Made by a program: the position numbers and the translations under genes | From: Pseudomonas aylmerensis | Lineage (GTDB): Bacteria; Pseudomonadota; Gammaproteobacteria; Pseudomonadales; Pseudomonadaceae | Length of the DNA stretch: 64,000 bases | Direction of reading: 5' to 3' | NCBI RefSeq assembly: GCF_001702265.1 | Contig: NZ_MAUE01000026.1 | Location: forward strand, 248,001-312,000 | The notes under the pieces: model-generated | What the model was told of the DNA's origin: nothing | Seen by the model: only the letters and a program-made list of their open reading frames with translations | Database searches by the model: none | Shown: positions 8,315 to 16,988 of the stretch, piece by piece | How positions within the stretch are numbered: the first letter of the stretch is position 1 | Layout of the letters: each line of letters opens with the position of its first letter

Positions 8315-8821
8315 ATGCCTGAAACCACTGTTGAACTGATCCAGACCGGGCCGGAAGACGCCGAGCTGATCCGCAATCTCTACCAGTACTACGCCTACGA
8401 GTCGTCGGACTGGGAGCAGGAAGACGTCGAGGCCGATGGCCGCTTCTACATCCACGACGAACACCTGACCCGTTACTGGCAGGATCCGCAGTGGAGCGCC
8501 AACCTGCTGCTGGTCGATGGCTATATCGCCGGCTTCCTGCTGATCGAAGGCAGTGAGTTGCCGGGCCTCGACGCCCTGGAACTGGCCGACCTGTTTATCC
8601 TCAAGCGCTATCGCCGCAAAGGCATTGGCCGCGCCATCGCCACGCAGGTGTTGTGCAGTGGCCACGCCAATTGGCTGGTGCGCTTCTATGACCAGGACGA
8701 AGTGTCCCAGGCGTTCTGGCGCACGGTGCTGGATAACCTGCCACGCCCGGTGCAGACCCTCGAGCTGGACGATGACCCGCAACTGGTGAGCTACCTGATT
8801 ACCCGCGCGGCGCTGCACTGA
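8315..8821 (+). CDS. GNAT-family N-acetyltransferase
   Basis: A 168-residue acetyltransferase with the acetyl-CoA pyrophosphate-binding motif RRKGIGRAI (residues about 101-109) after the strand LADLFILKRY. The fold is complete and stand-alone. I choose ATG at 8315; an in-frame GTG at 8276 preceded by GAGAGGA would add 13 residues. The acceptor is unknown, and neighbours give no hint because the gene has its own gap on both sides. Confidence 0.85.
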   Translation: MPETTVELIQTGPEDAELIRNLYQYYAYESSDWEQEDVEADGRFYIHDEHLTRYWQDPQWSANLLLVDGYIAGFLLIEGSELPGLDALELADLFILKRYRRKGIGRAIATQVLCSGHANWLVRFYDQDEVSQAFWRTVLDNLPRPVQTLELDDDPQLVSYLITRAALH

Positions 8822-8901
8822 ACACAGGGTTGAACTCAAGGCGGCCAAGCCGCTCCTAGCCTCGTCGACCACCCTGGCCCTGAATTTCACAAGGATGCGA
8901 A

Positions 8902-9168
8902 ATGCCTATGTCTGCTTCGATCAAGTACCTGGCGGCGGCTGCCGCACTGCTGATGCTCGGCGGTTGCGTGACCCTCTCGGGTGACTACAACGTCACGGCC
9001 GTCGACGTCTCCGGTGCGCCGATCCCGATGGTCATCACCAGCCACGGCAGTGCCATCTACTCGTCGCGCAACATGTTCTGCCAGAACTTCCCGAAAGCCA
9101 CGGTGACCATCCGTGACCTCAACACCGGCGAAGAGCTCAAGAGCGAAAGTCCTTACCACTGCCGCTAG
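8902..9168 (+). CDS. Small lipoprotein, function unknown
   Basis: An 88-residue protein with a lipoprotein signal peptide: a hydrophobic stretch YLAAAAALLMLGGC ends in lipobox LGGC, so Cys at about residue 22 would be acylated. The mature part is about 66 residues, with two more cysteines (MFCQNF and YHCR) that could form a disulphide. AAGGA precedes the ATG, and a factor-independent terminator follows, so it is a monocistronic gene. I do not recognise a functional family. Confidence 0.8.
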   Translation: MPMSASIKYLAAAAALLMLGGCVTLSGDYNVTAVDVSGAPIPMVITSHGSAIYSSRNMFCQNFPKATVTIRDLNTGEELKSESPYHCR

Positions 9169-9191
9169 GGCAGGCGCGGGTTTGCCCCAAC

Positions 9192-9213
9192 AGAGGCTTC
9201 GGCCTCTTTTTTG
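9192..9213 (+). terminator. Rho-independent terminator after lipoprotein gene
   Basis: Stem AGAGGC, loop TTCG, stem GCCTCT, then a run of T residues at 9208-9213. Confidence 0.9.
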
Positions 9214-9272
9214 TTGCCTGGAGAAAAACACCGCTTAGTCGGCAATGTTTTTATATGCACAAAAAAACATTT

Positions 9273-9287
9273 ACAAGCCGGGCTTGT
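9273..9287. promoter_or_regulatory. Perfect 7-bp palindrome upstream of the ABC importer operon
   Basis: ACAAGCC-G-GGCTTGT lies about 150 bp before the binding-protein gene, overlapping a TTTACA element (9270-9275) that could be a -35 box. It looks like a repressor or activator site. I did not find the same site in the GntR-hydrolase divergent region, so its regulator is open. Confidence 0.45.
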
Positions 9288-9434
9288 ACTGTGAATATGT
9301 CCCGGCGAATTTAAAAAAACAAAAAACATCCGCGGCACTGACCTCAGGCCAGGCCATAACAACAACGACCTAACACAGGCTTGAAGCCGGCTCCTGCCCC
9401 AGGCCGGTCTCTTCAGCGAAGGAGAACATCTCCC

Positions 9435-10991
9435 GTGAATCGCTTACTCAATGGCACGCTGTGCGTCACCCTCGCACTCGGCGCCGGCCTTGCGCAGGCC
9501 CAGACCACCTTGCGCGTCGGCTTGAATGCCGACATCCGCAGCACCGAGCCGGGCGTCAACCGTGACGAAAACACCGACACGGTGATGCTGCACATCGTCG
9601 AAGGCCTGGTGGCCCACCGTGAAGACGCCTCCGTCGGCCCGTTGCTGGCTCGTGAGGTGCAACGCTCCGCTGACGGCATGACCTACACCTTCAAGCTGCG
9701 CGACGGCGTGCACTTCCAGAATGGCGCGACCTTGACCGCCGCCGACGTGAAGTGGACCTGGGAGCGCTACCTCGACCCGAAAACCCAGTGGCGCTGCCTG
9801 GCCGAATTCGATGGCCGTGGCGGGGCGAAAATTACCGGCATCGATGCGCCGGACCCGCTGACCGTGGTGTTCCACCTCGACCAGCCCAGCGGCCTGTTCC
9901 TGGCTTCCATGGCGCGCCCCGATTGCGGCGGCAGCGGCATCCTGCACCGCGATTCGCTGGCGGCGGACGGCAGCTGGAAGGCGCCGATCGGCACCGGCCC
10001 GTTCAGCCTCGATGAATGGAAACCCGGCCAATACGTGGTGCTCTCGCGCTTCAAGGACTACAGCCCGCGCGACGAGGCCGGGCCGGATGGCTTTACCGGC
10101 AAGAAGACCGCATTGGTCGACGCCGTACGTTTCATGGTGATCCCCGACCCGTCATCGGCCAAGGCCGCGTTGATGTCCAACAACATCGACCTGCTGCCCA
10201 ATGTCAGCGCCAGCGATGCCCAGGAGTTGAAAACCACGCCGGGTGTGCAGATCTCGTTCAGCCCGATCATGGCGATCTGCGGCTTGCTGTTCCAGACCAA
10301 CGACCCACTGCTCAAGGATGTGCGCATCCGCCAGGCCATCGCCCATTCCCTGGACTACGGGCAAATGGTCAACGCCCTGTCCAACGGCACCTCGGAGCCG
10401 AACAACTCGGCCATCCCCCAGACCAGCCCGTTCTACAGCGCCACCGCCAGGCAGGGTTATCGCTATGACCCGCAGGAAGCCCAGCGCTTGCTCAGCGAGG
10501 CCGGCTACCACGGCCAGCCGATCAAGATGATCGTCAACAAACGCTATTCGCAGATGTTCGACATGGGCCTGCTCAGCCAGGCGATGGCGGTGGCCAGTGG
10601 CTTGAATATCCAGATGGAAACCCTGGAGTGGGGCACGCAGCTGGAGCGCTACCAGAGCGGCAACTACCAGATGATGGCGTTCTCTTATTCGTCGCGCCTC
10701 GACCCGGCCACCAGCTTCGATTCACTGATGGGCGACAAGAGCAAGGAGCCGCGCAAGGTCTGGGACAACCCCCAGGCGCAGGCGGTGCTGCGCGAAGCGG
10801 TGCGCGAGAGTGACACGGCCAGGCGCCAGGCGCTGTTCGACCAGTTGCACACGATGATGATCCACGACACGCCGATGGTGATCATCTACAACGGCACGGT
10901 CGCCGCAGCGCTGCGGGACAGCGTCAAGGGCTTCCATTCGTGGCCGGTGTCGTCGCCACGGTTGTGGGGCGTCAGCCTCGCTGCCCATTAA
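9435..10991 (+). CDS. Periplasmic substrate-binding protein of peptide/opine-type ABC transporter
   Basis: A 518-residue family-5 solute-binding protein (DppA/OppA type). It starts at GTG 9435 behind AAGGAG. The signal peptide VNRLLNGTLCVTLALGAGLAQA leads to mature QTTLRVGLNADIRSTEPG, the usual first strand of this family. The family core YTFKLRDGVHFQNGATLTAADVKW is present in pieces, as is IGTGPFSLDEW. It delivers peptides, opines or similar cations to the two permeases encoded directly downstream. The linked hydrolase, omega-aminotransferase and aldehyde dehydrogenase suggest amino-acid amides or oligomers rather than ordinary dipeptides (inference). Confidence 0.92.
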   Translation: MNRLLNGTLCVTLALGAGLAQAQTTLRVGLNADIRSTEPGVNRDENTDTVMLHIVEGLVAHREDASVGPLLAREVQRSADGMTYTFKLRDGVHFQNGATLTAADVKWTWERYLDPKTQWRCLAEFDGRGGAKITGIDAPDPLTVVFHLDQPSGLFLASMARPDCGGSGILHRDSLAADGSWKAPIGTGPFSLDEWKPGQYVVLSRFKDYSPRDEAGPDGFTGKKTALVDAVRFMVIPDPSSAKAALMSNNIDLLPNVSASDAQELKTTPGVQISFSPIMAICGLLFQTNDPLLKDVRIRQAIAHSLDYGQMVNALSNGTSEPNNSAIPQTSPFYSATARQGYRYDPQEAQRLLSEAGYHGQPIKMIVNKRYSQMFDMGLLSQAMAVASGLNIQMETLEWGTQLERYQSGNYQMMAFSYSSRLDPATSFDSLMGDKSKEPRKVWDNPQAQAVLREAVRESDTARRQALFDQLHTMMIHDTPMVIIYNGTVAAALRDSVKGFHSWPVSSPRLWGVSLAAH

Positions 10992-11003
10992 CGAGGCCTG
11001 AGC

Positions 11004-11945
11004 ATGTTGCGTTTTATCCTGCAAAAACTCGGGATGGCGATCCCGACGCTGTTGCTGATTTCGGTGATGGTCTTCGCCTTGATTCGCCTGATCCCGGGCG
11101 ACCCGGCGCTGCTGATGCTCGGCGATATGGCCGACCCCCAGAGCCTGGCCGAGATGCGCCACACTCTGGGCCTGGATCACTCGTTGGTGACGCAGTTCCT
11201 GATCTGGTTCAAGGCGGTGTTGAGCTTTGACCTGGGCTTTTCCATCAGCACCAAGCAGGCGGTGTTGCCGCTGATCCTGGACCGCTTCAGCGTCAGCGCG
11301 ACCATCGTGCTGGTGGCGGTGTTGTTCGCCACGCTGATCGCGGTGCCCATCGGCCTGATAGCCGCCTGGAAACAGAACACTGCGCTTGACCTCGGCCTGG
11401 TGTCGGTGGCGACCTTGCTGCTGTCGATCCCCAGCTTCTGGCTCGGCCTGCTGCTGCTGCATGCCTTTGGCATCCAGCTCGGCTGGCTGCCAGTGGTGGG
11501 CTACGTCAGTTTCGCCCAGGCGCCGTGGCAGGCGATCAGCTACATGGTGCTGCCGGTGGTGACCCTGACGCTGGTGGAAGTCGGCGCGATCACCCGCATG
11601 GCGCGGGCCAGCACCATTGAAGTATTGCGCCTGGAGTACATCGCCCATGCCCGCGCCAAGGGCTTGTCGGAGCGCGCGGTGCTGTGGAAACACGCATTGC
11701 CCAACGCCTTCGCCCCGACCTGGACCCTGGTGGGGCTGATCCTCGGCAACCTGCTGGGCGGCATCGCGGTGCTGGAAACCGTGTTCACCCTGCCAGGCAT
11801 AGGCCGCTTGATGGTGGATGCGATTTTCGCCCGCGACTACCCGGTGCTGCAGGGCTGCCTGTTGCTGATCACCTTTATCTACGTGCTGGTCAACCTGTGT
11901 GTGGATCTGCTCTATCCGCTGTTCGATCCAAGGGTGAAGTTATGA
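11004..11945 (+). CDS. ABC transporter permease (DppB/OppB-like)
   Basis: A 313-residue inner-membrane permease with about six transmembrane helices. It opens MLRFILQKLGMAIPTLLLISVMVFALIRLIPGDPA in pieces typical of DppB, and carries the EAA-type cytoplasmic loop around LEYIAHARAKGLSERAVLWKHALPNA. It pairs with the next gene to form the channel of the importer. A GAGG site precedes the ATG, and its stop overlaps the next start as ATGA. Confidence 0.93.
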   Translation: MLRFILQKLGMAIPTLLLISVMVFALIRLIPGDPALLMLGDMADPQSLAEMRHTLGLDHSLVTQFLIWFKAVLSFDLGFSISTKQAVLPLILDRFSVSATIVLVAVLFATLIAVPIGLIAAWKQNTALDLGLVSVATLLLSIPSFWLGLLLLHAFGIQLGWLPVVGYVSFAQAPWQAISYMVLPVVTLTLVEVGAITRMARASTIEVLRLEYIAHARAKGLSERAVLWKHALPNAFAPTWTLVGLILGNLLGGIAVLETVFTLPGIGRLMVDAIFARDYPVLQGCLLLITFIYVLVNLCVDLLYPLFDPRVKL

Positions 11946-12796
11946 GTTCGAGTATTGCCGTGCCCGTGCAGGCCAGGCGTCGACGCGTGTGGGCGCCGGC
12001 CAATGCCCTGATCGGCGGCGGGCTGCTGGTGGCCTTGATTGCGCTGGCGTTGATGGGCCTGGTGTGGTCACCGTTCGACCCGCTGAAAATCGACCTGATG
12101 TCGCGCTTCCAGGCGCCCTCGGCCACGCACTGGCTGGGCACCGACGAGTTCGGTCGCGACGTGTTCAGCCGCCTGTTGATCGGCGCGCGCACCAGCCTGT
12201 GGGTGAGCCTGCTGACGGTCAGCGTGGCCGTGCTGGCCGGCACCCTGATCGGCATGCTCGCCGGTTACCTACGCGGCTGGACCGACCGCGTGCTGATGAT
12301 GTTCAACGATGCCTTGCTGGCGTTTCCGGGCATTCTCATGGCCCTGGGCATCATGGCGATCATCGGTGCGAGCAAATACGGGATCGTGCTCGCCTTGGGC
12401 ATCGCCTACACGCCGTCGGTGGTGCGCGTGGTGCGCGGCACCGTGCTGTCCCTGCGCGAGCTGGAGTACATCGAAGCTTCGCGGGTGATCGGCAACTCCG
12501 AGCTGTACACCATGCTGCGGCACATCGCGCCGAACTGCCTGGCGCCGTTGTGTGTACTGGCCACCAGCATGTTCGGCTGGGCGCTGCTGTCGGAAAGCGC
12601 CTTGAGCTTCCTCGGCCTGGGCGTGCCGCCCCCGGCAGCGACCTGGGGCAACATGCTCGCGAGCAGCCGGCCGTATATCGCCTCGGCGCCGTGGCTGGGC
12701 GTGTTCCCCGGGCTGTTTATCTGCCTGACGCTGCTGGCGATCAACCTGTTTGGCGATGCCCTGCGCGATCGTCTCGACCCCCGGATGAGGAAGTGA
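11942..12796 (+). CDS. ABC transporter permease (DppC/OppC-like)
   Basis: A 284-residue permease. It has the DppC family pattern HWLGTDEFGRDVFSRLLIGAR after the first helix and an EAA loop with LEYIEASRVIG and HIAPNCLAP. The start at 11942 overlaps the previous stop (ATGA). It is the partner of the DppB-like subunit; the ATPase gene begins two bases after its stop. Confidence 0.93.
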   Translation: MSSSIAVPVQARRRRVWAPANALIGGGLLVALIALALMGLVWSPFDPLKIDLMSRFQAPSATHWLGTDEFGRDVFSRLLIGARTSLWVSLLTVSVAVLAGTLIGMLAGYLRGWTDRVLMMFNDALLAFPGILMALGIMAIIGASKYGIVLALGIAYTPSVVRVVRGTVLSLRELEYIEASRVIGNSELYTMLRHIAPNCLAPLCVLATSMFGWALLSESALSFLGLGVPPPAATWGNMLASSRPYIASAPWLGVFPGLFICLTLLAINLFGDALRDRLDPRMRK

Positions 12797-12798
12797 AG

Positions 12799-14427
12799 AT
12801 GTCCGCCAATCCTGTTTTGCTGAACGTCGAACACTTGCAGATCCGCGTGGGCGAACACGGCCCGCTGGCAGTCGACGACCTGAGTTTCAGCATCGCGCCC
12901 GGTGAAATCGTCGCGTTGGTGGGCGAGTCCGGCAGCGGCAAGACCATGGCCGCGCGCGCCGCCATCGGCCTGCTGCCGTTGCCCATGCAAGTCTGCGGCG
13001 GGCGCCTGGATTTCCAGGGCCGTGACCTGGCCAGCGTCAGCCCCGAGGAGCTGCGCGCGATTCGTGGCGCGAGCATCGGCATGGTGTTCCAGGAACCAAT
13101 GGTGTCGCTCAATCCGGCGCTGAAGATCGGCCAGCAGATGAGCGAAGCGCTGAGGCTGCACACCGACCTCGACCCGCCGCAGATCCGCGAGCGTTGCCTG
13201 ACCATGCTGCGGCGCATCGGCATCAAGGCCGCCGAGCGCTGCCTGGAATCCTATCCGCACCAGTTTTCCGGCGGCATGCGCCAACGCATCATGCTGGCCT
13301 CGGTGATGCTGCTGCGTCCGGCGCTGTTGATTGCCGACGAGCCCACCACCGCACTGGACTGCCTGGCGCAGCTGGACGTGATCGAGCTGATGCTGGAACT
13401 GACCCGCGAGCAGGGCACGGCCATTCTGTTTATCAGCCATGACCTGTCCCTGGTCGCCCGTTATGCGCACAAGGTGGTGGTAATGCGTCACGGCCAGGCG
13501 GTGGAGCAGGGCACGATTGAAGATATCCTGCTGGCGCCCAAGGCCGAGTACACCCGCCAGTTGCTGGAGGCGTTGCCGCGGCGCGGCGTGCTGGCGCCAT
13601 TGCCGGCCAGCAACGGGCCGTTGGTGGAAGTGGACCAGGTGTGCATCGAGCACCCGGGGCCGACCTCGTTCTGGGGCAAGCGCCAGCACACCCGTGTGGT
13701 GCACTCCGCGAGCCTGGTGATTGCCCCCGGCGAAACCCTGGCGCTGGTGGGCGGCAGCGGCTCGGGCAAGACCACCCTCGGGCGCTCGCTGGTCGGCCTG
13801 ATCAAACCTTGCGCCGGTGCGATCCGCTTCAAGGGCGTGGACATCCTCAAGGCCGCCAACCGCACGCACCGCCTGCAATGCCAGATGATCTTCCAGGACC
13901 CGTATTCGTCCCTGAACCCGCGGATGAAAATCGGCGACATCCTCGCCGAACCGCTGCGTCACGAACCCGGCCTGAACGCCGCCCAGCGACGTGAGCGGGT
14001 GGCGCAGACCCTCCAGGACATCGGCCTGGGCGAGCAGTTTGTCGAGCGTTTCCCCCATCAGCTCTCCGGCGGCCAGCGCCAGCGCGTCGCCATCGGCCGC
14101 GCCCTGGTGCGCCACCCGCAACTGGTGATCGCCGACGAGCCGATTTCGGCGCTGGACATGACTATCCAGAAGCAGATTCTCGAGCTGTTCGAACGCCTGC
14201 AGGCGCAGTACGGCTTTGCCTGCCTGTTCATTTCCCATGACCTCGCGGCGGTGGAGCGCATTGCCCATCGGGTGGCGGTGATGCACCAGGGCACTGTGGT
14301 GGAAGTGGGGGCGCGCGAACAGATTTTCGACCATCCGCAGCACCCGTACACCCGGCAATTGCTGGCCGCCGCCAGCCCGCTGGAGAAACTGCCGGACGGC
14401 GGCTACCGAATACGACCGGCGATTTAA
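12799..14427 (+). CDS. Fused double ATPase of peptide-type ABC transporter (DppD-DppF fusion)
   Basis: A 542-residue protein with two complete ABC ATPase domains. The first has Walker A GESGSGKT (residue about 41), signature FSGGMRQR and Walker B LLIADEPT. The second has Walker A GGSGSGKT (about 319), signature LSGGQRQR and Walker B LVIADEPI. Each ends with the oligopeptide-type C-terminal extension that follows the H-loop (FISHDL twice). It energises import through the two permeases; one chain replaces the usual DppD and DppF pair. The ATG at 12799 is chosen because it lies two bases after the permease stop. The frame is open much further upstream, but that is a shadow of the permease gene. 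Confidence 0.93.
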   Translation: MSANPVLLNVEHLQIRVGEHGPLAVDDLSFSIAPGEIVALVGESGSGKTMAARAAIGLLPLPMQVCGGRLDFQGRDLASVSPEELRAIRGASIGMVFQEPMVSLNPALKIGQQMSEALRLHTDLDPPQIRERCLTMLRRIGIKAAERCLESYPHQFSGGMRQRIMLASVMLLRPALLIADEPTTALDCLAQLDVIELMLELTREQGTAILFISHDLSLVARYAHKVVVMRHGQAVEQGTIEDILLAPKAEYTRQLLEALPRRGVLAPLPASNGPLVEVDQVCIEHPGPTSFWGKRQHTRVVHSASLVIAPGETLALVGGSGSGKTTLGRSLVGLIKPCAGAIRFKGVDILKAANRTHRLQCQMIFQDPYSSLNPRMKIGDILAEPLRHEPGLNAAQRRERVAQTLQDIGLGEQFVERFPHQLSGGQRQRVAIGRALVRHPQLVIADEPISALDMTIQKQILELFERLQAQYGFACLFISHDLAAVERIAHRVAVMHQGTVVEVGAREQIFDHPQHPYTRQLLAAASPLEKLPDGGYRIRPAI

Positions 14428-14539
14428 CCCCCTGATTTCACCCGGCGTGCAGGCCTTCAAACCCTGCGCGATGGGGAATGTCGTGCCCAGAAAAACAATA
14501 AGACCTACTCACCGATAACGACTGCCAGGAGCCAAGAAC

Positions 14540-15823
14540 ATGCATAACAACAACCTCAACCTGATCCTGAAGGGCGTCGGCCTCATGAGCGGGGGCCTGC
14601 TGTGCGTCCCGGCCCAGGCGGACTTCATCAAGGACAGCAAGGCTGATCTGGAACTGAAGAACTACTACTTCAACCGTGATTATCGCGAGGACGCCGGGCA
14701 ATCCAAGCGCGAGGAATGGGCTCAGGGTTTTATCCTCAACCTGAAGTCGGGCTTCACCGAAGGCACCGTGGGCTTTGGGGTGGACGTGGTCGGCATGCTC
14801 GGCCTGAAACTCGATTCCAGCCCGGACCGCTCGGGCTCCGGCCTGTTGTCGCGGGACAACGACGCGACGCCGGGCAAGCCGAGTTATGCCAAGCGTGCCC
14901 ACGATGAATATTCCAAGTATGGCGTGACCGGCAAGGTGCGCTTTGCCCAGAGCGAACTGCGCAGCGGCTACCTGCTGCCGGACCTGCCGACCTTGCAACC
15001 GAACACCAGCCGGCTGTTCCCGCAGACTTTTCGTGGCACCCAGGTGACCTCGACGGACATCGCCGGGCTGGCGTTGATCGGTGGGCAGATCGACCAGACC
15101 AAACAGCGCGAGTCCACCGACTACGAAGACATGGCGCTGACCAGCCAGAGCGGCGCCTACAAAAGCTCCGGCAAGAGTGACCGCTTCCGCTTTGCCGGCG
15201 GCGACTACAAGCTTACGCCGGGCATGACCCTCACCTATCACTTTGCGCAACTGGAGGACATCTACCAGCAGCATTTCGTCGGGATGAAAAACAGTTTCGC
15301 CCTGGGCGGCGGCACCCTCAAGACCGACATCCGCTACTTCGATGCGGACAAGTCCGGTGCGGGGCTTGCAGGCAAGGTCGACAACCGCGCGCTGAGTACG
15401 CGGGCGATGTTCAGCTACAAGGGCCACAGCGTTGGCGGGGGGTATCAGGAGCAGTATGGCGAGACGCCGTTTACCTATGTGGACGGGACCAATACCTACC
15501 TGTTTTCCGAGTACCAGTTGAGCAACTTCTCGCAGACCAACGAGCGCGTCTGGCATGCGCGGTATGACTTCGACTTTGCCGCGTTGGGCGTGCCGGGGCT
15601 GACGTTTTCGACGCGTTGGGCCAAGGGCGACCAGGCCGAGGTGAAGGGGTTTGTGGGGGAGGGCCGTGAGTGGGAGCGCGATATTGACCTGGGCTATGTG
15701 TTTCAGTCCGGGGCGCTCAAAGGGGTGTCGTTGCGCTGGCGCAATGGGTTGAGCAAGGCTAACTATCTCCGGGATATGAATGAGAACCGGGTGATTGTTG
15801 GCTATACCGTGGCGCTCTGGTGA
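14540..15823 (+). CDS. OprD-family outer-membrane porin
   Basis: A 427-residue outer-membrane channel. The signal peptide ends at PAQA, before DFIKDSKADLELKNYYFNR, the standard OprD-family N-terminus. The 18-strand barrel pattern continues to a C-terminal aromatic (VGYTVALW). OprD channels admit basic amino acids, peptides or small carboxylates. Its position right after the importer operon and before the GntR-hydrolase pair suggests that it passes the same substrate across the outer membrane. AGGAG precedes the ATG. Confidence 0.93.
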   Translation: MHNNNLNLILKGVGLMSGGLLCVPAQADFIKDSKADLELKNYYFNRDYREDAGQSKREEWAQGFILNLKSGFTEGTVGFGVDVVGMLGLKLDSSPDRSGSGLLSRDNDATPGKPSYAKRAHDEYSKYGVTGKVRFAQSELRSGYLLPDLPTLQPNTSRLFPQTFRGTQVTSTDIAGLALIGGQIDQTKQRESTDYEDMALTSQSGAYKSSGKSDRFRFAGGDYKLTPGMTLTYHFAQLEDIYQQHFVGMKNSFALGGGTLKTDIRYFDADKSGAGLAGKVDNRALSTRAMFSYKGHSVGGGYQEQYGETPFTYVDGTNTYLFSEYQLSNFSQTNERVWHARYDFDFAALGVPGLTFSTRWAKGDQAEVKGFVGEGREWERDIDLGYVFQSGALKGVSLRWRNGLSKANYLRDMNENRVIVGYTVALW

Positions 15824-15850
15824 TGCGAGTGGGGGCGACTCGGTCTGAAT

Positions 15851-15878
15851 GTGGGAGCCGGCTTGCCTGCGATGGCGG
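15851..15878. repeat. Single REP-type half element
   Basis: GTGGGAGCCGGCTTGCCTGCGATGGC matches the arm of the Pseudomonas GTGGGAGC..GCTTGCCTGCGATGG repeat, here without a matching second arm. It lies between the convergent porin and GntR genes. Confidence 0.5.
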
Positions 15879-15969
15879 TATGTCGGCGTACCGCTCCATT
15901 CCTGCGTCTGGGTTTGCGGTCTGGGACCGTGCGCCTAGGCGAAACAGGGATGCCCACCGGGGCAACCCG

Positions 15970-16848
15970 TCATCCCTTGTTCCGCGCCACCCGCAACTTG
16001 CTGGCCACATCCAGGTGTCGATGCAGCAGCGTCGACGCCCACTCGTTATCGCCTTGCTCCAGCGCATCGAGGATTGCCAGGTGTTCCTGGCACGAGACTT
16101 TCACGCGTTCCACGTTGTTCACCGTGTGGAACTCGGTCAGCCGCCGCAAGCGGTTCTGTTGCTGGATCGCCTGCAGGATGTAGCCGTTGCCGGAGGCGGC
16201 TGCGAGCAGTTCGTGGAATTCGGCGTTGCATTCGATAAAGCGCTGCCCGTCGACCTTGCCTTCGAGCAGTTCCATCTGGCGCTCGCGGCAGCGGCGGAAG
16301 TGTTCCGGGTGGATCTTGAAGGTCGGTTCCAGCAGCCCGGCCGGCTCCAGCAGCATGCGGAAGCGGTAGCTCTCGAAGCGCGTCTGCGGGCTGTTCAGCG
16401 TCGGCAGGAATTGCCAGCCATGCCCGTGCTTGCGCTGCATCACGCCTTCATCCGAGAGCCGCAGCAGGCAGCGGCGCAACACACTTTTGCCAACGCCGTA
16501 GCGGCGCAGCAAATCACTTTCGGAAATCTGGTCGGGCAGCACCTGGTTCAGCCGGTCGTCGATCAGCCGCGTGTACAGCTGGTCCTCTTCGTTGTGCAAC
16601 TCACTGAATTGCTGCGCCAGGCCATCGGTTGCCTGCAGCGGGACGCGATAGCCCTGCTGCGGCAGCGGCTCGATGGCCTGCTGTTCGGCCAGGTAGGAAA
16701 GCGCACTGCGGATCGGCGAGCGCGATACGCCCAGGCGCTGCGCCAGTTCCACTTCCTTGAGGTGCATACCGGGTTGCAGGTCGCCGCTGGCGATGGCGGC
16801 AAGGATCTGCCCGGCGACTTTGGTCTGCAGCGAAGTGAGTGGGGCCAT
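15970..16848 (-). CDS. GntR/FCD-family regulator with a second winged-helix segment
   Basis: A 292-residue regulator. The N-terminal GntR winged helix includes LKEVELAQRLGVSRSPIRSAL (residues about 30-50). After about 60 residues a second segment, SESDLLRRYGVGKSVLRRCL followed by GVMQRKHGHGWQF, again reads like a GntR recognition helix and wing. The C-terminal FCD ligand-binding domain begins near FESYRFRMLLEPAG and has likely metal or ligand residues in ECNAEFHELL, CQEHLAIL and LLHRHLD. ATG 16848 is preferred to TTG 16881. It is divergent from the hydrolase-aminotransferase-dehydrogenase operon, which it probably represses until an intermediate binds. Confidence 0.88.
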   Translation of the reverse strand: MAPLTSLQTKVAGQILAAIASGDLQPGMHLKEVELAQRLGVSRSPIRSALSYLAEQQAIEPLPQQGYRVPLQATDGLAQQFSELHNEEDQLYTRLIDDRLNQVLPDQISESDLLRRYGVGKSVLRRCLLRLSDEGVMQRKHGHGWQFLPTLNSPQTRFESYRFRMLLEPAGLLEPTFKIHPEHFRRCRERQMELLEGKVDGQRFIECNAEFHELLAAASGNGYILQAIQQQNRLRRLTEFHTVNNVERVKVSCQEHLAILDALEQGDNEWASTLLHRHLDVASKLRVARNKG

Positions 16849-16936
16849 GGTGCGAAGTCTTTCCTGTGACAGGGGAGGCAAGGATACCCGGAAAAGCTGA
16901 ATTATAGGCGGCTCAAATACATCAGCGCCGCGTCGA

Positions 16937-16961
16937 TCAAATCTTTATCTGCATTATTTGA
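16937..16961. promoter_or_regulatory. Possible operator in GntR-hydrolase divergent region
   Basis: Inverted repeat TCAAAT (16937-16942) and ATTTGA (16956-16961) separated by 13 bases in an AT-rich stretch of the 140-bp divergent gap. Symmetry and position are the only evidence. Confidence 0.3.
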
Positions 16962-16988
16962 AATATAAAAACATCCAGAGGACCCATC

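Noticed and set aside
12406..14460. 684-codon open frame on the minus strand
   Set aside because: Shadow of the fused ABC ATPase gene.
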